Positions 51,969 to 62,390 of a stretch of DNA of 64,000 nucleotides are shown here, in pieces. The translations under genes and the position numbers were made by a program. The notes under the pieces are model-generated. The model had not been told where the DNA came from and did not search any database. It saw only the letters and a program-made list of their open reading frames with translations. This stretch comes from Gautieria morchelliformis (lineage: Eukaryota; Basidiomycota; Agaricomycetes; Gomphales; Gomphaceae). Location: NCBI GenBank assembly GCA_015179125.1, contig WHVA01000346.1, positions 60,985 to 124,984 on the forward strand, written 5' to 3'. Each line of letters starts with the position of its first letter. Within the stretch, counting starts at the first letter, position 1.

Positions 51969-54299
51969 GTGCAAAAAAAAAAGAAATACGGTGGTCAGGT
52001 TGAGTTAAGGAATAGTAGAGATGTTCATGGGCGCACCTGGGCTGTGTATGCTGGAAGGATCGGAATGTGAGTATGTGAGCGATGAGGAAGGTAGGCATAT
52101 AAGGCATGTAAAATGGCTCCCAATACTTGCGACAGCCCAGCCCCCACACTCACCTTTCGCAACCTTCACATGAGTGGGAGCAGAAGTGGTCTATTGTAAG
52201 AGCGAGGACACATTGCAAGAGCAAGGGCGGGAGCGTTCTATTGTGAGAACGAGCAGGCGAGGGGAGATAGTGCGAGAGCAAGACCCAGAGTGCATGAGCG
52301 AGAGCAGCAGAGAGGCACGTAGAAATAATATATATTGAGTATATGCATGGTATTTTCAATGAAAGAGTATCTTACCAGGAGGCACCCTCTAAACCACCGC
52401 ATTTTTACCCAACCCCACGATATCATTTGTAAGAAGAGATTTTTGATGCGGGTGTTGAGCGGGGATCACACGATAACATCACGATGTTCACTTACTCTGC
52501 ATTTTCCTCCTGGTTCGCTCCATCATAACTAGGGACAATCGAAAAATTGATAAGGGCAAGCGTTATAGTTTGTTTTCTGTTGGCCGTGGTCATGGGGGGA
52601 AGAGAGGAGTTAGAATTCAAGCGGGTCGGAGATTCAAATCACTTGGGGAAAAATTCGGACGCGCATACAAGGTACTGCATTGGTCGCCACGATGTCTCCA
52701 GGACTTGGTGAGCAATATTTCATGCTATAGTGGCAGCAGCGCTAATTACTAAGCGGACTCAGTTCGATGACAAGAGGAAATTGCTCTGTACGCCTAATGG
52801 TCTAACATATGCAGTGAAGAGGGCGATCGTGTTTCTTTTTTTTTTTTTTTTTCACATACTTGCATGTTTTTCAGTATCTGAAAATCAGTGCTCCAAAGCA
52901 CTTATTTTTGGTGCTCATTTAATGATATTTCTGAGCACTGATTTGTCAGTGCTCAAAGGTACTGATTATTGCTGTTTGTGTAAAAGGTACCGAAATCTAA
53001 TGTTGGAGTTTTCTACAGTGCTATGTAGCCGGCCTGACACTCGCCACTTGCGTTCTCAGGTCTACATTAATCCCCGTCCCACTCCATTTTTCTGACAGAA
53101 TAAACTCCTTCCAGAATACCCTATTCCATCTATCTATCGCTGTCCAACAGTTTATCTTGTGCAGGATTCTGCGACGTCCGCAAAACCGACAGAGTGGCCA
53201 TGCGCGTGTGGCGTCTGGGAACACTAGAGAATTTAGCCACGTTCTGGCTATCCATGGAACTGGGTATGAAGCTCATGGTAAAGCGGATGCCTGGCGGACC
53301 TTCGATTACGACAACCTCCGTATTATCTGTGTCCACTGCCGGTCGCGTCTCCGCGCCAGGAGAAATTCGTATCATTTGTGCATCCGGTCAACTGACATGG
53401 GGACATGAAGTGCATGACAACCAAGAGGCCCGCCCACCAGTGCACCACATCCTTCGTCGACATCCAGAGCCCATACACAACCATGCAGCGTGTCACTGCA
53501 TTACCCCACCACCTCTTGTGTCACGTCAGCAATCTTCCGTGCATGATCTCTGACCCGTTTTTCTCCTACTCATTTTGCTCGACATTGACTACTACAATGG
53601 TCAGCTATATGCATTGGCTGATGCCATAGTTGAGGAGGTGCATCTGAAGGCCTATTCATGGCGACAATCACACATGAGAAACCATAGCAAATGGCAATCC
53701 TGTTGGCGGCTACATACATCTGTACTTTTCAGTCAAATAAGGATTCAGCCGTGTGATTCGTAACACGTGAAGGCAGTAATGGCAGCGGGGCACCTTAGGA
53801 CTTCTGCAACATTGCCTTGACAGTTATATACACTCAAGGACTTCTCAGTTAGAGGCCGTGCATAGTATCCCCAGGATTTGAAGCTGCAAGATGATCAAAA
53901 TGGTCATGTGATACAGCATATATGAGTATATAATATATATTATAAGAGTATTAATAACAACATATAGGAATATATAGTAGTATTTATAAGGAGAATAATA
54001 GATGTTATTAGAATATTCTGTATATGTTTAAACATCTCGGAGATATATATACATATGAGAGAGTATCTGACTACAAGATAGAATAACAGATAGTTGGATA
54101 GATACTTCTAATAGGTACGAGTAGGAGTATTAGTATGAATAGTTATAATGATATAGTGTATCTTAAAAGTGGGTAGAAAAATAAGAAGAGGCGTAAAAAT
54201 AAGAAGGGGTGTTCTCCTCAGCGGAGCCGCCACTTGGGGAGGGACAAAAGAAAATTTATTTATATCCCAACAATAAGATTGGCATGTACTTTGATCCTC
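51969..54299. other. No gene recognised
   Basis: A 119-codon plus-strand frame (53194-53553) and overlapping frames have no recognised motif. 53930-54130 is strongly AT-rich (TATATA-type) low-complexity sequence. Confidence 0.45.
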
Positions 54300-54361
54300 T
54301 TCTTTTCTATAATCTGAGAATAAAATGGGTGAAGCCACAGGTAATAAAAAGTTGTGAGCAT

Positions 54362-55031
54362 CCGCCATACAGGAATGATTACCTGCAAATACTTTTCAAA
54401 GAAAATGATTGGCAATGATATCTATCCTTGAAAGCAAACTGACTTGTGATGATGTGGATATACAATGGCAGGCCTTGAAAGTCCTAGGAGCTTCTATGGT
54501 GCACAGTGAGTATCATCTTGTGAATTATAACACATGCTTAGAGATACCCAGATGACCTTCATAACTTATTTTCCAATCCAGATATGATACATACCATCCA
54601 AGGGTTACTGGCCAGTGAAAATGATATTTTTCAATGCGAGGCCTTAGACACCCTAGTATGCATCATAGTGAGACCTTTGCATAAATTATATCACTACTTA
54701 CAGATGCACAGGTGATATTTATGACCAAATTTCTATTTGTGGGATAATTTCTGCCATTCACAATAAGCTGAGAGCCGAAGATTGGAGAGTTCAGATACAG
54801 GCTTTGGAAACCTTAGTAGCTTGTTTGGATTACAGTGAGTATCCACTTGTGAATTATAACCCATGCTTATAGATACACAGGTGACCTCTATACCCTGATT
54901 TTTAACCATGAAACAATATCTACCATCCAAGGGTTACTGGCCAGTGAAAATGATAATGTCCAATGTAATGGCTTCTATGCATCACAGTGAGACCTTTGCA
55001 TAAATTATACCACATACTTACAGATGCACAG
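54362..55031 (+). pseudogene. Fragment of a HEAT-repeat array, paralogous to the 57-62 kb gene
   Basis: Four exons correspond to exons 13-16 of the DUF2235-HEAT gene, with the same introns: about 54362-54505, 54552-54668, 54713-54834 and 54881-54986. The introns keep the 46/44-45 bp pattern. The second exon lost six bases, the third is 122 rather than 123 bp (frameshift), the fourth lacks about 17 bp. The copy stops right after a CACAG acceptor at 55031, where unrelated sequence begins. It is a broken duplicate in the same orientation. Confidence 0.85.
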
Positions 55032-55339
55032 GGAAGAGGTCTGAGGCGACGAGGGGTGAGGGGCACAATCGGAGCTGGTACCTGGAGGAACGTTGACCCC
55101 GTTGGGTGTCAACGTGGCAGACGAAGACAGGGGCGAAATAGGAGACTCTGGCCCTGCTGGGGAATTTATTACCGGGTGGGGGACGTGCGGTGTGGCCCGC
55201 GAGGACTGGGGCGTGTGCCGCCAACAGTGGCCAGGCTGAGGGTTCCGGAATGCTCATATTTATCAGCTAGGAACCCTTGGACAGTAGATATTGTTTCAGA
55301 GTTAAAAGTCAGGGTATGGAGGTCATCTGCATTCCTGTA
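55032..55339. other. Unrecognised sequence replacing the HEAT array
   Basis: GC-rich, with open frames on both strands (54987-55340 plus, 55018-55257 minus), no motif. Confidence 0.4.
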
Positions 55340-55600
55340 AGCATGTGTTATAATTCACAAGGGGATACTCACTGTGAGCCAAAGAAGCTTTGATAGTTTG
55401 GAAAGCCCATATCTGAACATGGAAATGTTCAGCTCTCAGCTTGCTATAAATCAAAGAAATCATGCCAGGAGTGAAAAGCAATGCACAGGTAATCTTATAG
55501 TCTAATTTTCACTCCTGGCATGATTTCTGCCATTCACAATAAGTCACAATAAGTTTTCACAATAAGCAATAAGCTGAGAGCTGTTAACGCTAATCAGAGC
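55340..55600. pseudogene. Rearranged HEAT-exon pieces in both orientations
   Basis: 55340-55475 resembles an A-type exon of the array in reverse orientation (TGTTATAATTCACAAGGGGATACTC is the complement of its downstream intron). 55485-55580 resembles an A-type exon start in forward orientation (CAGGTAATCTTATAGTCTAA, CACTCCTGGCATGATTTCTG) with repeated CACAATAAG. These are scrambled debris of the same array. Confidence 0.7.
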
Positions 55601-57198
55601 GTTGGAAGCGAAACATACAGCGCGTGCACGAAGCTTTGAAGTTGTATGCTTGTGCTCCATGTGCATGATGTGCATGTATCCATCGGCGTAGCTCAATACG
55701 TATCCAAGCGAACCGACATGCTCAGCGCAAATGGGGTGGTATTCCCAGAGGATTCGAGAGTCAACCAGGCCGCTTTCTCCGGGAATAGCGTCTCCACTGG
55801 CGAAGACATCCTCAAGAGCAGGCCAAATGGCCCCAAAAAGGACCAAACCTAGGTTCTAGGGTGTAAGCTCCTGGCTTACTCATAACCACTGAACTCAGCT
55901 TGATCTTCTGGCTCCAATGCGCAGCCGCCGAAAGAAGCACAGCTTGGGTTCAGATAGACGGCAAACAAACAACAGATTGAGGACTGAAACTTGGAATTGA
56001 TAGTGAGGCAAGGTGAGGGCACACGAGCTCGACAGTGCATGTTTATATCAGCTTCTGCTTGTTTGGTTCGGTAAATGGATGGTTGAGCCCGGAAAGACAT
56101 CCAAGTTCAGGGTGTTTGGACAGGTTGGTCGTGGATCTGATATGGCCCTTGCAAGAGTACGCGCCCGGAAGTTTGGGTGTATGAAAAAAGGCCTAGGCAG
56201 GCCTGCGAATGACGGAGTCCGAGCCTCTATATGCGTCGAAGTGGTTGTGGTTAGTGTGGGGGTCAGATGGCGAGCTCGTACCGGGCTGGCGTGCTGATAA
56301 TGGTGACTGAGATGTCGACACACTGGTGGACATGGACGAAGGCCTGCAAGTTGAGGCAGGTTCAACCTTGGTTGGCAACGGTGTCAGAATATCAGGTAAA
56401 ATGGACATCCAAGTCCAATTTCAGCTCGACGGCGACCTGGCCTTGTGTCGTAGCATGTCACGGTGGCGTCATTATCAATGGCTGCGGGCGCCGACTGTCG
56501 GTCGTCTCTCTGGTGACGATGTTGTCGAGGAAAATAACGCCCGCGGGTTGACCAAATTATAAAATTCGTGCCTCGAAGATCCTTTCCATGCATGAGGTGG
56601 AGACGCAGGCGCTGACAGCTGTGTTGCTCGTCATGTCACCGGCGCGCGTGAAGTATTGACGCTGCTAGATATTGACAGACCGCAGTGCTCATGATATACG
56701 CTCGCTATACAGAACACACAGTGAGAGTCGGCTCTGTGTGTTCGCTATGTGATAGTGTTGTTGCTGCCACCGCTGCGGCCCAGCAGCATGCTATCCTGCA
56801 GTGCTAAGCCATGCGTTACTCGACCCCAAGCTTGAACCTGATACAGGGAGCCGCACAAAGATGTACACAGCGAATGACACATCGGTGGCGGGATATATAT
56901 ATCATCATCTGCCTCGTGATCGTCGGCTCTCCATTGCTGAGTCAAACGCACCGTGGGTCGGACGCGACGACAAAGACGCTGGAGAAGGATAGCGACTCAT
57001 CAGCGCTGTCCCCGGGGACACTTGCCGGGGAACTCTGTGGGAAGGGGCTCACCTATTATAGGACGAAGAAGCTTATGTTTGCCCCAGGCTGTGGCCGATG
57101 CTTCTGACGCTGGCATACCCTTGACCCTGTACTCAATCTTCCTCGTCAAAGTTCGTTAGCTGCTCTTACACAATCTACACACATACTTGCTGCAGGAT
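55601..57198. other. No certain gene upstream of the DUF2235-HEAT gene
   Basis: A 100-codon minus-strand frame (55544-55846) has no recognised motif. 56397-56530 is a dispersed repeat. No obvious core promoter can be assigned; CAAT- and TATA-like words near 56700-57180 are not distinctive. Confidence 0.4.
56397..56530. repeat. ~130 bp dispersed repeat, copy 2
   Basis: Collinear with 35821-35950 (AAAATGGACATC, TCCAATTTCAGCTCGACGGC, GACCTGGCCTTGTGT). Confidence 0.6.
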
Positions 57199-60100
57199 AT
57201 GGAATCTGATGCCGTGAAACCTGACGAGGAGCGAACGAGCTGTGCGTGTTCGAGTGAGAAGAAAGGGCGAAACCTTGTGGTGTGCATCGACGGCACATCC
57301 AATCAATTTGGACCAAACGTTCGTGCGCACTTTCCTTGCACCCCACGATACTGCGTCTGACATATCCGATTAGAATACGAACGTCATAGAGCTCTACAGT
57401 CAACTTATCAAGGGCGACGACCAGCTCACGTATTACAACAGCGGTATCGGCACGTACGCCAAGCCATCCTGGAAATCATGGAGCTACGTGAAACAGGTAG
57501 TGGATAACAAGATAGATCTCGCGATTGCCTGGTAATATCTCCACTGTCCTCACTCACAATCGGATAATATTAACGCCCCATCTTTCAGGAACTTCGAAAA
57601 GATCGTAATAGCGGCGTATCGATGGCTGTCACAAAATTATCAGGAGGGTGATCGCATCTACTTGTTTGGTGAGCCTCAGGATAGCACCTGTCTCGACGGT
57701 CCTGAGCATCGACACCAGGGTTCTCTCGCGGTGCCTACCAGGTCCGTGCTTTGGCCGGTATGATCCACAAGGCACGTTCCCTTTGCTCGCCCTCGTGATT
57801 TTTACTGACCTCTCCGTCTTGGTGTGGCAGGTTGGCCTGGTTCATAAGGGAAACGAAGAGCAAATACCATTGTTAGTGTCCTTCCGAACATAGATGTCTG
57901 CGCCGCAGCCTATTGTTATTCTGCAGCGCATATGAGCTCTATGCGGATGAGAAGAGCGTGAATTATTATCCTCCCCAGCCGAAGAAGTTATTGCAGCGCC
58001 TTCACCTCCGTAAACGGCCTGTCAAACCGACACCTGTCAATATGGCCGAGCGCTTCAAGACAACGTTCTCGCGAGAGAATGTCCGGGTTCACTTTATTGG
58101 CGTATGGTGATTGTTCAATGCCTGGTTCGTCGCCGACCTTGACTAAGAATTCATCTCAGGATACAGTCTCCTCAGTGGGCACTGTCCGGAACAAAGTCCT
58201 GCCTCTCACAGATGAAACAGACCATGTTTGCTTCTTCCGCCATGCGCTTGCGCTCGATGAGCGCCGAGTCAAATACCTGCCTGAATATGCGCATGGTGGT
58301 GTGTCTCAACAAAAGGTCGCCCAGCGGAATGAAGACACTTCCCAGCCTGCCAAAGCCAGACGCTCCGCAGATCTCGCAGCCGACGAAGACAAGGTGAAAG
58401 ATACGAAAATGGGCATAAAGAGCTCCACTTCCCGCCCCCACATCAAAGAGGTCTGGTTTCCTGGGACGCATTCAGACATGTGCGTGTCCTCTTTGCTCGG
58501 GTCCGCATCCTAACCATGGTGCATAGTGGGGGTGGCAATCAGCTCAACCTGAACCTGGAACTTGGTAAAACATCTGGTCTTTGGATGTCATATGAAGCTA
58601 TCTCCAATGGCCTGCAGATGCGGCCGACCAAGGTTGATTGGGATTGGAAGAATCTAGGGGAGGTCAAGGAGTCACTGACTCCGGTGTGGCACATATTTGA
58701 GTGGCTTCCCATTAAGAGGCTTTCATATAAGGATTCATCATCAACAACCTACCGGTGAGCGTGATATATAGGTCTTTGAGGGCTGGCTAATTGGGACAAA
58801 TGTTCAGTATGCATAAAGGGCATGGTCGAAAAATCAAGCCTGGTCAAAAGATCCATGCTTCAGTTGCTTTTTGTCCCGCCTCCTATTGCCCTAAAGCAAA
58901 ACTGAGCCCTGAGAGCAGTGTCAAAGAATGGACAAACCTAGTAGGCGAGGGAGATCGTGAGTGGTGGGGGTGGGCTGACATTTTCAAAGATGTCCTTGAA
59001 CTGGATATTTTTGATGATACCACAGTGAAAGAAGTCATTCAGAGACTAAAAACAGGACCTGACACTGAAAAGGGTGTCTGGCTCCATCGTCTGTTAGTGA
59101 TGAGCTGGTCTTGTGAGTTTTTGGCTATTGAACGTGATACAAGTATATCAATTGTTGGCATTTAGGGTGGGTTTCAAGAACACTAGTGGACCAAGGTGTG
59201 GTCCCAGTGCTTTTTAGCCTTGTAGGGGCCAGACATACTATGGCCTCTGAGATGTGGGACAATCTATTTGATGTGCTTATAGCACTGAGTAAGAAAACAT
59301 GTAAGTTTAATAAGCTGTCATATTATATCATTTATTAATCTCTATCATAGGGATATGCTTGGATGAAGAGATGGTTGAGAAAATCCTCTGTGTGGAGGGT
59401 TGGGAGAATGATGTCAAACTTGCAAGATGGATAGTATCCTTTATGGAAGAGTGCAGATTTAGGAGTAAGTACCTGTTGATACTTTAAAGGATGTTCTTAA
59501 AGCATGTGACTATTATTGACCTAGATAAAAGAATGGAAAGTAGAATGATAAAGCCATTAGAAAGAGGGTTGGTAGGGAATATCTCAGAAGTGACCTTGTC
59601 ATCACTCCAAATGTTAAGGTGGCTTCTAAATGGGAGTGAGATATAATATCTTTGAGCTAATATATTGGCAACTAATATTTTTGAAGGTGTATACAGGAAT
59701 GATTACCTGCAAGTATTTTTCAAAGAAAATGATTGCACAATGATATCCTTCCTTCAAAGCAAACTGACTTGTGATGATGTGGATATACAATGCCAGGCCT
59801 TGAAAGTCTTAGCAGCTTCTATAGCTCACCGTGGGTATCATCTTTTGAATTATGACACATGCTTAGAGATGCCCAGTGAACCTTTGTAACCTAATCATCA
59901 ATCCTGATATGATATGTACCATCCAAGGGTTACTGGCTAGCGAAGAGGATATTGTCCAATGCGAGGCCTTAGACACCCTAGTAGCTTCTATGCAACATGG
60001 TGAGACCTCTGCATAAATTACATCACATACTTACAGATGCACAGGTGATCTTTATGATCTAATTTCTATGCCTGGGATAATTTCTGCCATGCACGACAAG

Positions 60101-62221
60101 CTGAGAGCTGATGATTGGAGAGTTCAGATACGGGTTTTGGACACCTTAGTAGCTTGTTTGGATTACAGTGAGCATCCCCTTGTGAATTATAACCCATGCT
60201 TATAGATACACAGATCACCTCCATACCCTGATTTTTACCAGTGAAACAATATCTATTATCCAAGGGTTACTGCCTGATGCAAATGAGAATGTCCAATGCA
60301 AGGTCTTGTGCACCCTAGTAGCTTTTATGAATCACAGTGAGACCTCTGCATAAATTATATCATATACTTACAGGGGCACAGGTAATCTTTATGATCTAAT
60401 TTTCACTCCTGGCATGATTTCTGTGATTTATTGCAAGCTGAGAAGTGAAGATTCACTGGTTCAGAGATTGGCTTTCAAAGCTATCGAAGCTATGGCTCAC
60501 AGTGAGTATCTCCTTGTTAATTATAACCCATGCTTATAGGAACACAGATGACCTCCATAGTCTGGTTTTTAACCCTAATACAATATCTACTATCCAAGGG
60601 TGGCTAGCTGATAAAGTTGAGAATGTTCAATACAACACCTTGTCTATCCTAGAAGAATCTATGGATCACAGTGAGACCTCTGCATAAATTATATCACATA
60701 CTTACAGATGCACAGGTAATATTCATGATCTAATTTTCACTCCTGGCATGATTTCTGCAATTCACAATAACTTAAGAGCTGAACATTGGATAGTTCGGAT
60801 ACGGGCTTTGAAAACCCTAGCAGCTTCTTTGGATCACAGTGAGTAACCTCTTTTGAATTATAACACATACTTACCGGTACATAGATAACCTCCATGCTCT
60901 GATTTTTAACCCTGATATGATACCTACTATCCAAGAGTTACTGGCTGATGAAAACGAGCATGTTAAATGTGAAGCCTTAGCCACCCTAGTAGCTTCTATG
61001 GATCACAGTGAGACCTCTGCATAAATTATATCACATGCTTACAGATGCACAGGTAATCTTTATGATCTAATTTCTATGCCTGATATAATTTCTGCCATGC
61101 ACAATCAGCTGAGAGCTAAATATCAGAGTGTTCAGATATCAGCTTTGAAAACCTTAGTAGCTTCTTTGCATCACAGTCAGTATCTCTTTTTGAATTATAA
61201 CATGTACTTACAGGTACATAGGTAACCCCCATGCTCTGATTCTTACCCCTGATATGATACCTACTATCCAAGGCCTACTGGCTGATGAAGATGAGCTTGT
61301 TCAATGTGAGGCCTTAGCCACCCTAGTAGCTTCTCTGCATCACAGTGAGACCTCTGCATAAACTATATCACATACTTACAGATGCACAGGTGATCTTTAT
61401 GATCTAATTTCGATTCCTGGTATAATTTCTGCCATTGACAAGAAGCTGAGAGCTGCAAACATTTGGATTCGGATGTCAGCTTTGGAAACCTTAGGAGCTT
61501 ATTTGCAACACAGTGAGTATCCCCTTTTGAATTATCACACATACTTACAGGTACATAGTTAACCCCCATGCTCTGATTTTAAACCCTGATATGATACCTA
61601 CTATCCAAGAGTTACTGGCTGATGCAAATGAGAATGTCCAGTACAAGGCCTACACCCTAGTAGCTTCTATGGATCACAGTGAGACCTCTGAATAAACTAT
61701 ATCACATACTTACAGATGCATAGGCGCTCATTATGAGCTACTTTTTACTCCTGGCATAATTTCTACCATTCACAGCAAGTTGAGAGATAAAGATTGGCAA
61801 GTTCAGATCCAAGCTTTGAAAACCCTCATAGCTTCTTTGAATAACAGTGAGGCTCCCCTTGTGAATCATAACACATGCTTACAGGTACATAGATGACCTC
61901 CATACTCTGATTTTCAACCCTGATATGGTATCCACTATTCAAGGGCTTTTGGCTGACAAACATGAGGATGTCCGATGTCAGGTTTTGAAAACCTTGGAAG
62001 CTGTCATACCTCATAGTGAGTTCCCTCCTCCAATTGTCACATAGGCTCACATGTTCAAAGATGACCTTTGTGGGCGTATTATCAATGACACCCTGATTTT
62101 CGACATCCAGGCTATGCAAAATGATCCTTATAAGAATGTCAGGTTGCAGGCTGCAACAACATTCAATCTTGTTTCTGATTACCTTGGTCTGTCCTTCCAT
62201 TCCTCCCTCTTCCACACATGA
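57199..62221 (+). CDS. DUF2235 (Tle1-like alpha/beta hydrolase) fused to a HEAT-repeat array, 27 exons
   Basis: ATG 57199, TGA 62219. The N-terminal half: RNLVVCIDGTSNQFG (57268-57312), NTNVIELYSQL, the nucleophile motif FGFSRGAYQVRALAG (GxSxG, spliced at 57668/57719), HFIGVWDTVSSVG around a 58107-58159 intron, and FPGTHSDIGGG spliced at 58479/58527. These define DUF2235, the lipase-like fold of bacterial Tle1 effectors; Ser, Asp and His catalytic candidates are present. A linker follows (58527-59635), then HEAT-like repeats in exons 13-27. Every intron fits GT-AG except GC-AG at 57772. The 58106/58160 joint leaves the frame one base short, so either one base is missing or the copy is newly broken. 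No NACHT or other ATPase is visible. A role as a repeat-sensing effector is inference. Confidence 0.85.
59687..62015 (+). repeat. Tandem two-exon HEAT cassettes, ~337 bp period
   Basis: Seven cassettes, each an A exon (type DLYDLISMPGIISAMHDKLRA), a 46 bp intron, a B exon (type DLHTLIFNPDTISTIQGLLAD) and a 45 bp intron. A-exon starts: 59687, 60045, 60382, 60716, 61053, 61390, 61724. B-exon starts: 59877, 60214, 60548, 60885, 61222, 61559, 61893. Apart from the first A exon (144 bp), exons are 120 or 123 bp and all begin and end in the same phase. Introns of each type are nearly identical along the array. Confidence 0.92.
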
Positions 62222-62390
62222 CTGAGAGTTTTATTTCCATATATTTGTTGCCACCATGTTCCTGAATTTGACTGGGGTAATATGTAAGTATTTGTTTTAT
62301 CGTTTAATATTCCTAAAGCACATTATCAATCCAGAGCTAGCCATCCGTCAGCAGAGGGAGCTTAACAGCTTAACCAGTTTGATCGAAGTT
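62222..62390. other. 3' flank of the DUF2235-HEAT gene
   Basis: Short AT-rich stretch (TTTTATCGTTTAATATTCC). No distinct terminator identified. The right arm of the inverted duplication begins at 62391. Confidence 0.5.

Noticed and set aside
53194..53553. 119-codon plus-strand frame as a gene
   Set aside because: Overlapping frames on both strands are open as well; no domain, signal peptide or splice structure was recognised.
59687..62015. CRISPR-like or satellite array
   Set aside because: The ~337 bp units are exon-intron cassettes with conserved splice sites and coding HEAT repeats.
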